Shown here: piece by piece, positions 15,020 to 22,463 of the stretch
Position numbering within the stretch: position 1 is the first letter of the stretch
Layout of the letters: every line of letters begins with the position of its first letter
Assembly (NCBI GenBank): GCA_031372765.1
Contig: JANMLW010000147.1
Coordinates: forward strand, 1-26,397
DNA from: JADCCX01 sp031372765
Lineage (GTDB): Bacteria; Pseudomonadota; Alphaproteobacteria; Rhizobiales; Beijerinckiaceae
Direction: 5' to 3'
Length of the DNA: 26,397 bases
Notes under the pieces: generated by a model
The model's database searches: none
What the model saw: the letters and a program-made list of their open reading frames with translations, nothing else
What the model was told of the DNA's origin: nothing
Translations under genes and position numbers: made by a program

Positions 15020-15409
15020 ATGCCACTTGTGCGCATCTCAATACCCGATCATCTGCCGGTTGAACGCCAGCGAGCACTGGGAGAGGCCATTCACACCGCA
15101 ATGGTGGCGACAATCAATGTGCCCGAAACGGACCGCTTCCAGATTTTCACTCGGCACAAACCGGAGGATCTGGTCATGCATCCCACCTTTCCGGAGTTGG
15201 CGAGAAGCCGCGATGCCGTAATCGTGCATATCACCTTGCGGGCTGGGCGAACCAATGATCAGAAACGCGCTCTTTATGCGGCAATAACCGATAAGGCCAA
15301 ACAAACAGGCGATTTCGCCAGCGCCGATATCATGATCGTGCTGGCAGAAAACACGCTTGTCGACTGGTCATTCGGTGCTGGTATCGCGCATTATGTGCCT
15401 GTTGGCTGA
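15020..15409 (+). CDS. Tautomerase-superfamily protein (Tautomerase_2-like)
   Basis: The 129-residue product starts MPLVRISIP; after removal of Met the N-terminal proline is the catalytic base of the tautomerase/4-oxalocrotonate superfamily. LPVERQRALGEAIHTAMVATINVPETDRFQIFTRH and VIVHITLRAGRTNDQKRALYAAITDKAKQTGDFASADIMIVLAENTLVDWSFGAG give the two beta-alpha-beta halves in one chain, typical of the longer Tautomerase_2 group. GGAAGG lies eight bases upstream of the ATG at 15020. Likely chemistry is keto-enol tautomerisation of a small alpha-keto acid; the substrate is unknown. The LysR gene diverges upstream and a convergent FAH-family hydrolase lies next door, so a short catabolic route for a keto acid is plausible (inference). 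Confidence 0.88.
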   Translation: MPLVRISIPDHLPVERQRALGEAIHTAMVATINVPETDRFQIFTRHKPEDLVMHPTFPELARSRDAVIVHITLRAGRTNDQKRALYAAITDKAKQTGDFASADIMIVLAENTLVDWSFGAGIAHYVPVG

Positions 15410-15426
15410 AACAGTTCGATATCCAA

Positions 15427-16275
15427 TCACGCTCGCCACGCTGTCACGAGTTGCTTCTGCTCGCCCAGACCCTCGATGCCAACGCGCATGACATCGCCCG
15501 GCTTCAGGAAGCGGGGCGGCTTCATGCCAAGGCCAACGCCCGGAGGTGTACCCGTGGTGATCACATCACCCGGCAACAGTTCCATGAATTGCGACATATA
15601 GGAAACGATCTGCTTGACGCCAAAAATCATGGTTTTCGTGGAACCGTTCTGCACGCGCTCGCCATTCAGATCGAGCCACATGCCGAGTTTTTGGACATCC
15701 TTGATCTCGTCCTTGGTGACCATCCAGGGGCCAATGGGGCCAAATGTCGGGCAACCCTTGCCTTTCATCCATTGGCCACCGCGTTCGATCTGGTATTCCC
15801 GTTCGGAAACATCATTGCAGATGCAAAAACCCGCAACAACCTCCATGGCGTCCTTCTGGGTCACATAGGAAGCGCGTGATCCGATCACAATGGCGAGTTC
15901 AACTTCCCAGTCGGTTTTCTTGGAACCCTTGGGAATCATCACTTCGTCGTTTGGACCCATGATGCAGGACGTCGCTTTGTTGAACAGGATAGGCTCTTTG
16001 GGAATGGCCGCACCCGTTTCTGCGGCGTGGTCGGCATAATTCAGGCCGATAGCATAGAAATTGGGGACACCCGTCACGCAGGAGCCAAACCGGGGCTTGC
16101 CGCGCACAAGCGGCAATTTATCAATTCTGGCCTTGGCTATTTTCGCCAATCCGGCAGGTGATAACGCTGCACCGTTAATGTCTGCAATGACACCTGAAAG
16201 GTCCCGGATTTTGCCATCACTATCAATAATGCCCGGCTTTTCTTTCCCGGCTTTTCCCCAACGAACAAGTTTCAT
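15427..16275 (-). CDS. Fumarylacetoacetate hydrolase (FAH) family enzyme
   Basis: The 282-residue product is a one-domain FAH protein preceded by the short N-terminal domain (MKLVRWGKAGKEKPGIIDSDGKIRDLSGV). Family features are IGLNYADHAAETG, EPILFNKATSCIMGPNDEVMIP, WEVELAIVIG and CNDVSEREYQ (metal ligands of the E-x-E ... D type), the lid segment QWMKGKGCPTFGPIGPWMV, and PGDVITTGTPPGVGLGMKPP. These enzymes hydrolyse or decarboxylate beta-diketo acids. This subgroup is often labelled ureidoglycolate lyase or diketo-deoxy-sugar-acid hydrolase, and the exact substrate cannot be assigned. The ATG at 16275 has GGGAGGA seven bases upstream, which fixes the start. It converges with the tautomerase gene across 17 bases. 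Confidence 0.92.
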   Translation of the reverse strand: MKLVRWGKAGKEKPGIIDSDGKIRDLSGVIADINGAALSPAGLAKIAKARIDKLPLVRGKPRFGSCVTGVPNFYAIGLNYADHAAETGAAIPKEPILFNKATSCIMGPNDEVMIPKGSKKTDWEVELAIVIGSRASYVTQKDAMEVVAGFCICNDVSEREYQIERGGQWMKGKGCPTFGPIGPWMVTKDEIKDVQKLGMWLDLNGERVQNGSTKTMIFGVKQIVSYMSQFMELLPGDVITTGTPPGVGLGMKPPRFLKPGDVMRVGIEGLGEQKQLVTAWRA

Positions 16276-16558
16276 TATCGTTCCTCCCGTTCCCGACACG
16301 TTGCGAGAACGGCAGCCTGTGATCAACACTTAATGTTGCCGGTACTGCAAATCCGCCTCCGGGGCGGTTGAATTGTGGCAATTGTGTTGCAACTCGGCAA
16401 CGTGTTTGCGCATTCGCGCCGACAGTCCTTGCTTGTAGGTAAATCAGCGCTGTGAGGGCATTGCACTCACGCTTCTTGACGGGCAAGGTTCACTACAGAA
16501 CGATCTGCATGAATCAGACGCCTTATTCGCAACAAGAATTACAATCCGAGGAAAAACC
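16276..16558. other. Divergent intergenic region, FAH gene / FadL-type porin
   Basis: This 283-base gap is the longest without a gene. It has no convincing reading frame and no RNA gene I can recognise. A small dyad GTTGC-N6-GCAAC is at 16386-16401. Near the right end, TCCGAGGAAAAACC supplies the porin ribosome-binding site. No clear sigma-70 pair could be picked by eye. Confidence 0.5.
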
Positions 16559-17965
16559 ATGGTCCGGAGCTTCACATCCAAAATTCTGCTGAGTGCATGT
16601 GCCATTTCGGCTCTGGCCCTGGCATCGACTGAAGTATTGGCCGGTGGTTTCTCAAACCGTCAGCAAAGCGCAACGGGACAGGGTTTTTCGTTTGCCGGTG
16701 CGGGTACGAGCGCCTTCGGACTGGGTTCCATGTACTGGAATCCCGCCAACATCACAAATTTTGAGGGTCGCAACAGCGAGTGGAACGTTACGCTCATCGT
16801 TCCCAGCACCAAGGTTGAAACAACCAGCGCCGGTTACGCCAGCCCGCTTCTTGGTGGACTGAATGCCTTTGTGCCAGGCCGCAATTTCTCTTCCGGTGAC
16901 ATCAATCAGGGTGCTGTTGCTCCAGCTTCCTACAATTCTTACCAGCTTAACAACTGGCTCTGGCTTGGTCTTCAGACCGGCTCGCCTTTCGGCAACACCA
17001 CCAAGGCCGACGCCAATTTCGCTGGCAACGTTTACGGCACAAGCACGAAGATCAAGAGCATTGCCATCACCCCGACTATCGGCATCAAGCTTGCTGACTG
17101 GATTTCGATTGGTTTTGGCGTGACTGTTCAGGACTTCAAGGTCGACTTGAAGAGTGGTGACACGCGCTACTGGCCATCCATTGGCTTTGCCCCTCTTGCT
17201 GCACAACCAGCTCTGTTTCGCGCCACGTCACCAACCCGCCTCAAGGGTGATTCTTACGGCATCGGTTTCACCGCTGGTGTGACCCTGAAGCCTTGGCAGG
17301 GTGGTGAAGTCAGCTTGGGTTATCGCTCCAGCATTCGCCATTCGCTGCAAGGAACGCTTACAGGCCTCGGCCCAACCGGTCCTTCCGAAACCCTCATCAA
17401 GTCAAACCTCAATCTTCCAGAGATCGTCACACTGGGCCTGAAGCAGGACATAAACCCGCAATGGACTGTGACCGGTACCGTGCAGTGGACAAACTGGAGC
17501 CGCCTCCAGTCGCCACCAATCACCAGCGCGGTGACGGGTGCGCCGATCACTGGCCTTGGCCTCCGCTACAAGGACGAGTGGTTCATCGCTGCTGGTGCCC
17601 AGTATAACTGGAACCAGAACCTGAGCTTGCGTGCTGGTATTGCCTACGAAATGTCGCCTATCACCGACGAAACCCGTGGTGTCCGTGTTCTTGACAGCAA
17701 CCGTCTCTGGCTCTCGGCTGGTGCCGGCTACAAGATCAACGAGCGGTTCTCGTTCGACGTAGGCTACAGCTACCTCATGCTTGAGAAGGGCAAGGTCAAC
17801 ATTGTTGCACCTGGAAACCCGCTTAACCCAGCTGGCAACCCGTCTTTCACAGCCTTTAACTACACCGGCAACTCCAGTGGCCATGCGCACATTCTGGCGG
17901 TTGCCCTGAAGTATCGTTGGGATGCTCCTTCAGCCTCGACAGCACCAATCATTAAGAAATTCTGA
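16559..17965 (+). CDS. OmpP1/FadL-family outer-membrane transport protein
   Basis: The 468-residue product has a signal peptide (about 1-28, ending EVLA), then GGFSNRQQSATGQGFSFAGAGTSAFGLGSMYWNPANITNF. This is the FadL/TodX hallmark: an N-terminal plug with the AGAG...A.GL.S.YWNPA pattern. The remainder alternates short amphipathic strands (SLGYRSSIRHSLQGTL, WTVTGTVQWTNWSRL, SLRAGIAYEMSPI, FSFDVGYSYLMLEKG) and ends with a C-terminal barrel strand (HILAVALKYRWD...KF). Such proteins carry long-chain fatty acids or hydrophobic aromatics across the outer membrane. Codons favour GCT, GGT and CTT more than the neighbours do, as expected of an abundant protein. It stands alone, with a strong terminator 22 bases after the stop. 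Confidence 0.93.
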   Translation: MVRSFTSKILLSACAISALALASTEVLAGGFSNRQQSATGQGFSFAGAGTSAFGLGSMYWNPANITNFEGRNSEWNVTLIVPSTKVETTSAGYASPLLGGLNAFVPGRNFSSGDINQGAVAPASYNSYQLNNWLWLGLQTGSPFGNTTKADANFAGNVYGTSTKIKSIAITPTIGIKLADWISIGFGVTVQDFKVDLKSGDTRYWPSIGFAPLAAQPALFRATSPTRLKGDSYGIGFTAGVTLKPWQGGEVSLGYRSSIRHSLQGTLTGLGPTGPSETLIKSNLNLPEIVTLGLKQDINPQWTVTGTVQWTNWSRLQSPPITSAVTGAPITGLGLRYKDEWFIAAGAQYNWNQNLSLRAGIAYEMSPITDETRGVRVLDSNRLWLSAGAGYKINERFSFDVGYSYLMLEKGKVNIVAPGNPLNPAGNPSFTAFNYTGNSSGHAHILAVALKYRWDAPSASTAPIIKKF

Positions 17966-17987
17966 TCGATCGTATCTATCTGAACAT

Positions 17988-18018
17988 AAAAAGCCGGGCC
18001 ATGTGCCCGGCTTTTTTA
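17988..18018. terminator. Strong bidirectional intrinsic terminator
   Basis: A 9-bp perfect stem AAGCCGGGC (17991-17999) / GCCCGGCTT (18005-18013) with a 5-base loop is followed by a T-run on the plus strand and preceded by an A-run that acts as a T-run on the minus strand. It ends the FadL-type gene rightward and, 30 bases past its stop, the GT-C operon leftward. Confidence 0.92.
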
Positions 18019-18048
18019 TTTTGAGCGGGATTGCTGCAGAGTTCCGCC

Positions 18049-19731
18049 TTACGGTTTCAACAGCATGTCAAAGCAGGGGGTGAGCGGAATGCTCCTGCGT
18101 GTGGCCAATGCAGGCTGGTATATTCCTGCAATGGCAAGACGCGCTTCTGTCACCGGGCAGAGAGGCAACAGGATTGCGTCAGCCGCCATCATTTCGTCCA
18201 TGTCTCGCTTGTCAGGCGTAACCAGTGTCCGGGTCGGATCATTGCCAATGGACAGGCCATGCAGTGGTTTACGCTTCAGAATAATAGGCAGGGGGTCAAC
18301 AAAGTCCAGGGTGACGATCTGGTTCAGTCGTTTTCCCGTGCTTGTCTCATAAGCCAGCAAGGCTTTGGCGGCCTGGTTTACGCTGATCAGCCAGCTCACC
18401 TGATAGTCGATTTCTGAAAACAGGATATAGGATGGCAGCACGCCCTTGCGGGCCAGTGCGGCATAGGCCTCGCGGCTTTGTGGATAATGTTCCAGCATGG
18501 CCAATGCCTGCTGCATGACATCTGCCTTGGCCGAAACACGCCCGACAGGCCCCAGCATGTCCGCTTCTACCGGCTTGTAAAACGGGGTTGATGCGACAGC
18601 CCGTGCGGCACGGTGTAATGTTGATATCGGGGCTGGGAGGGCAAGGGCTGCCACCAACCCGGCAACAAGAAGGTTGCGGCCCTTGAGATCATTGGCGACC
18701 GACTGATAAATACGCAAAAGGATTGGCCACAGCAGGATGAACTCATGGCTGCCTGTGTTCTGTGTCTCGAAGATGGCACCGGCGGCTACAAGCAGGGCTA
18801 ACCAGGCGACATGCGAGTCAAGAAGTGCCTTCAGTTGTCTCCGTGTTTCGCCAAACGGCTTTCGTGAAAACAGACCAAGCACACTGTCACGAACCTGCCA
18901 GAGCAGGACGCCGACAAGCGCTGTTGCTACAGCCATGATATCAAATTTGACTGAAAGCAGCGTGAGAATGCGCGGCAGAAGGCTTCCCGTGTTCTGCCGT
19001 GCGAGCAGCGCTATGTCATTCAGATAGGCGGCAATCATGCCTGTCTGCCTATTCAGCAGCATAAGCACCAGCAACGCGGCAACAGTTGCAAAAAGCGTAT
19101 GGCGCAATGACAGGCGACCTGTGATCAGCCCCAGAACCAGCAATGGAACTGCAACGATAAATCCGGTTATCTTGGTCAGAAACAGCCCCAGGAGCAGTGT
19201 TATAGCCAGCCACGATGCCAGCGGGCGACGTTCGACAAACAGCACTGTTGTACTGAGAAGATAGAGCAGCAGCGCTGCATGCCGGTTATAATTGCCATAG
19301 GCATCAAACCCGGGAGAGGGGTAAAGCTCGATACCGTTGATAGGCAATGCGGCAAAGATCATGAATGGCAGAATGAGCGCATAGGCATCCGCGCGCGATC
19401 GTGATGCAACGTCCCGAATGATAAGCACCATAACCGGCAATGCGACAATCAGGATGGCATGATGCACAGCCAGCACCGTGGCGGCGCGCGGAAACAGCGT
19501 GGTTGTTCCGTTATATAGCCAGTATCCAAGCGCGCCCACCGGCACGAAGAAATCTACATGCGGGGTTTGTCCCAGCTGTATGCGATAGGCCGTGTCGACA
19601 TAGGTGTATATGTCCCAGTAGTTCGCACCCAGAGGCAATCGCAACGGGAGGGACAGGACCAGAATGATGGTAGCTGCAAACAGTGCAAGCAAGCTGAGTG
19701 GTGATACCATATTGCGAAACAATGCAGTCAT
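18049..19731 (-). CDS. Polytopic GT-C-like membrane protein, candidate glycosyltransferase
   Basis: The 560-residue product has about ten to twelve membrane segments up to residue ~370 and a soluble C-terminal part of about 190 residues. The first membrane segment is followed by an external loop (ANYWDIYTYVDTAYRIQLGQTPHVDFFVPVGALGYWLY). The acidic residues and the G..P.VDFF.P.G layout resemble the first loop of GT-C enzymes (GT39/GT83/GT87 types), which use polyprenyl-phosphate sugars. The catalytic assignment is inference. Its ATG overlaps the stop of the DprE1-like gene (ATGA), so it is translationally coupled to the sugar-donor genes. A role in transferring the lipid-linked pentofuranose to a surface acceptor fits this context. 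Alternatives are a flippase or a polymerase of the same pathway. Confidence 0.8.
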   Translation of the reverse strand: MTALFRNMVSPLSLLALFAATIILVLSLPLRLPLGANYWDIYTYVDTAYRIQLGQTPHVDFFVPVGALGYWLYNGTTTLFPRAATVLAVHHAILIVALPVMVLIIRDVASRSRADAYALILPFMIFAALPINGIELYPSPGFDAYGNYNRHAALLLYLLSTTVLFVERRPLASWLAITLLLGLFLTKITGFIVAVPLLVLGLITGRLSLRHTLFATVAALLVLMLLNRQTGMIAAYLNDIALLARQNTGSLLPRILTLLSVKFDIMAVATALVGVLLWQVRDSVLGLFSRKPFGETRRQLKALLDSHVAWLALLVAAGAIFETQNTGSHEFILLWPILLRIYQSVANDLKGRNLLVAGLVAALALPAPISTLHRAARAVASTPFYKPVEADMLGPVGRVSAKADVMQQALAMLEHYPQSREAYAALARKGVLPSYILFSEIDYQVSWLISVNQAAKALLAYETSTGKRLNQIVTLDFVDPLPIILKRKPLHGLSIGNDPTRTLVTPDKRDMDEMMAADAILLPLCPVTEARLAIAGIYQPALATRRSIPLTPCFDMLLKP

Positions 19732-21074
19732 CCCGTTGTCCTTGTTGCCTTTTCCGGCGTCAATTTTACCCGCTCGGCAAACGTGGATCGTGCCATCGGG
19801 TCCATGTTTTGGCGAAACAGTTCTGTGTCAGGAAAGGATCGCGCAAAGGTTTCAGCGGACATGTGCGCGTCCTTGTAGGGGTTTATCCTGCCGCCCGCTG
19901 TCAGAACCAGACTGTCGAGCTTGTCCAGCAGGGCATCGGTTTGGACACCAAGATACGGAAAATCCAGCGTCAGCGTTGCGCCTTCGCGCGGAAATGACAT
20001 AAGTCCAGGTGATGGGACTGAACCAAAGATCTTCAGCACAGTGAGGAAAGAACCCTGACCCGCTGCATGCGAGGCATCCAGCATGGCGGCCATGGTGACT
20101 TCCGCCTGTGCGAGCGGAATAACACATTGGTGCTGACGCAGCCCCCGCGGGCCATAAAGGCGGTTCCAGTGCCCAACCGCATCTAGCGGAAAGAAAAAAC
20201 TGCCTGCGCTGCACCGCTGCTCGCCTTTTTTGGCGAGTGTCTTCATGCGGTAAAACGCATTGAAGGGCCGCAAGCTCAGGGAGTTGATCAGGCTGATGGG
20301 CGGCGTGAACGGCACGCTCAATCTGGCTTTTACGTTCAAGGGTTCACTTGTACTTTCAGTCGCATGCCGCCCTTTCAGCAGAACACCACGCCCCAGTGCG
20401 CTGCCCTTTGCCAGGCTGTCGATCCAGGCGACTGAATAAGGCGAAGTCACACCTTCTTCCAAACGCGAATGGCGGAAGAAATCGGACAGGTTGTCCAGTG
20501 GGATGGCTTCCTGCAGAATGTCGCTGGAATGGACCTTCATGAGTTGCAGTTCCACCCATGTTACAAACCCGGTGAGGCCCATGCCGCCAATGGTCGCGCA
20601 AAACAGATCGCTGTTCTGCTGAGGGCTGCAAATCTGGCGGCTTCCGTCTGACCGCAGGATTTCAAAGGCCCGCACGCAGGTGCCAAAATTGCCTTGCAGA
20701 TGGTGATTCTTGCCATGGATATCGTTGGCCATTGCGCCGCCCAAGGTCACATGCTGCGTGCCGGGCACAACTGCGGGAAACCACCCTGTATCACTCACCT
20801 GGCGGATAAGATCACCGATCAGTAATCCGGCTTCAGCGCGAATGACGCCAGAGGCTTTATCTAAGGAAACAATGCGGTTCATTCCACGCGTATCGATCAG
20901 CGTTCCCCCTGCGGGAAAACAGCTGTCGCCGTAGCTGCGTCCGTTGCCATAGGCGAGCCATGATCCTTCTGGCAGTTGCAGTGATGCCGTATCTTGCGGT
21001 GCGAGGATATGAGATGGCCTTGCTGTCAAACCACCCCAGGAGGTATAACGATCCGCCGGTTTACCGTTGGTCAT
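19728..21074 (-). CDS. DprE1-like FAD-dependent oxidase (polyprenylphospho-ribose 2-epimerase subunit)
   Basis: The 448-residue product has the vanillyl-alcohol-oxidase-type FAD domain: LAYGNGRSYGDSCFPAGGTLIDTRGMNRI, VVPGTQHVTLGGAMANDIHGKNHHLQGNFG and ATIGGMGLTGFVTWVELQL. The HGKNHH motif (about 120-125) and the C-terminal YKDAHMSAETFARSFPD (Lys401 equals the essential Lys of DprE1) are diagnostic of DprE1, which oxidises C2 of decaprenylphospho-ribofuranose on the way to the arabinofuranose donor. At the position of mycobacterial Cys387 (NICVDFP) this protein has Thr369 (TLTLDFP). The start is the ATG at 21074, sharing a base with the upstream stop (TGATG); a GTG lies three bases earlier. 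No DprE2-type reductase is visible in the window. Confidence 0.88.
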   Translation of the reverse strand: MTNGKPADRYTSWGGLTARPSHILAPQDTASLQLPEGSWLAYGNGRSYGDSCFPAGGTLIDTRGMNRIVSLDKASGVIRAEAGLLIGDLIRQVSDTGWFPAVVPGTQHVTLGGAMANDIHGKNHHLQGNFGTCVRAFEILRSDGSRQICSPQQNSDLFCATIGGMGLTGFVTWVELQLMKVHSSDILQEAIPLDNLSDFFRHSRLEEGVTSPYSVAWIDSLAKGSALGRGVLLKGRHATESTSEPLNVKARLSVPFTPPISLINSLSLRPFNAFYRMKTLAKKGEQRCSAGSFFFPLDAVGHWNRLYGPRGLRQHQCVIPLAQAEVTMAAMLDASHAAGQGSFLTVLKIFGSVPSPGLMSFPREGATLTLDFPYLGVQTDALLDKLDSLVLTAGGRINPYKDAHMSAETFARSFPDTELFRQNMDPMARSTFAERVKLTPEKATRTTG

Positions 21075-22294
21075 CACACTGCCAGAATGAAAATCACCCC
21101 GACAATCACGGCCATAAGATGGCTGCGCCAGTCCTTGATGATGAACATGATGGGGTCGTCGGGTAGTTCACGCCGCTTGGCGAGGACCCAGATTCGGCCA
21201 ATGACATACAGAAAAATGGGGCAAACCAGCCAGATCAACTCGCGGTGCTTGTAAAGGCCGGATTTCCCGGCACCCTCCACAAACAGGGCCAGAACGATCA
21301 CGGCAGCAAACCCGCTGGCAACCCCAAGCTGCGAGAGCATATCAAGATCAGTGCGGCGATAGCCCCTTCCCATGAAGCGTTTGGCATCAGGGTCGTCGGT
21401 CTCCACCGTATCAAGTTCGACATAGCGCTTAACCAGCGCAAGACTGAGAAACAGAAACATCGAGAAGGCCAGCAGCCAGTTTGATAATTCGATCGGACCG
21501 GCCGCATTGCCCGCCAGAATGCGCAACGTGTAAGCGCCCGACAGCGCCAGAACATCAACCAGCAACTTACGCTTCAGATAGAACGTATATCCCAGGTTGA
21601 GGGTGACATAGGCCAGCAGCGTTATGCCGAACATTTTCGGTAGCCACAGCGAAATCAGGATAGCACTGCCAATTAGCGCAGGAATGGCAAAAAGCCCTGC
21701 GGAAACCGGCAAGGCGCCGCTGGCAAAAGGGCGCCGTTGCTTGCTCGGATGGCGCCTGTCCTGGCGCAAATCCATGATATCGTTGAGAAGATAGATCGAT
21801 GATGCGACCAGACCAAAGCAGATGAAGGCAAGCAGTGTGTTGATCAGCGGTTCAGACGAGAACACCTGATGCGACATCAGCAGAGGCACAAAAACCAGCA
21901 CATTCTTCGACCACTGATGCAGGCGAAGCGCTTTTGCGAGTGAATACAGGACACCGGGCGTCGCCTTTTTCTCCGGCGCGACTGTCGTCTGTTCAACAAT
22001 GCTGCCGGGCGTCAAGCCCAGATGGCTGAGAATGGCCTGTTGCCATTGAACAGGCAGACTGCTGCTGATTGCTGGCGAATGACCAGACTCGAAGCGCTGG
22101 CGCAGTTCATGTACGCGTTGCATGTCGTAGCGCATGGCCGAAGGCTCACAGGGCAACTCATTCAAGGATGCACGCCCCCGTGTCAGCCATTGCAGTGCCA
22201 GCGACGGTGCATCGCGCAATGTCAGGACGAACAATTCAAAGCCAAGGTCCGAGCGGATCAGATCCCGTTCCAGCACGATAGCGCCACTGGTCAT
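21074..22294 (-). CDS. UbiA-family prenyltransferase with degenerate HAD-like N-terminus (DPPR-synthase-like)
   Basis: The 406-residue product ends in a UbiA domain (about 115-406) with the first Asp-rich motif NDIMDLRQDRRHPSKQRRP (about 171-189) and the second as KRYVELDTVETDDPDAK, plus about eight membrane segments. This wording resembles mycobacterial decaprenylphosphoryl-5-phosphoribose synthase (Rv3806c), which joins phosphoribosyl pyrophosphate to polyprenyl phosphate. Residues 1-100 resemble the HAD phosphatase domain that precedes UbiA in many bacterial fusions (DLIRSDLGFE, WLTRGRASL, HELRQRFESG, ILSHLGL). The catalytic DxDGT is absent, and the C-terminal third of HAD is missing. I placed the start at the ATG at 22294 because the HAD similarity begins there; a TTG at 22357 is the alternative. 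It is the first gene of a coupled operon. Confidence 0.85.
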   Translation of the reverse strand: MTSGAIVLERDLIRSDLGFELFVLTLRDAPSLALQWLTRGRASLNELPCEPSAMRYDMQRVHELRQRFESGHSPAISSSLPVQWQQAILSHLGLTPGSIVEQTTVAPEKKATPGVLYSLAKALRLHQWSKNVLVFVPLLMSHQVFSSEPLINTLLAFICFGLVASSIYLLNDIMDLRQDRRHPSKQRRPFASGALPVSAGLFAIPALIGSAILISLWLPKMFGITLLAYVTLNLGYTFYLKRKLLVDVLALSGAYTLRILAGNAAGPIELSNWLLAFSMFLFLSLALVKRYVELDTVETDDPDAKRFMGRGYRRTDLDMLSQLGVASGFAAVIVLALFVEGAGKSGLYKHRELIWLVCPIFLYVIGRIWVLAKRRELPDDPIMFIIKDWRSHLMAVIVGVIFILAV

Positions 22295-22463
22295 GGCGTC
22301 GCCTGCAATAGTCACCACCGTTCCGAGGTTTGCCGTCAGGTTATTGTGAGTGGTCAACAGTCACCCCGATGTATGTTTCCAGTACCCGATATGCCTTAAA
22401 AGAGCCATCCATGCACTTTCAATCCGGCCTTTACCTTAACTGCTAACGAACGGTTTGCACTTG

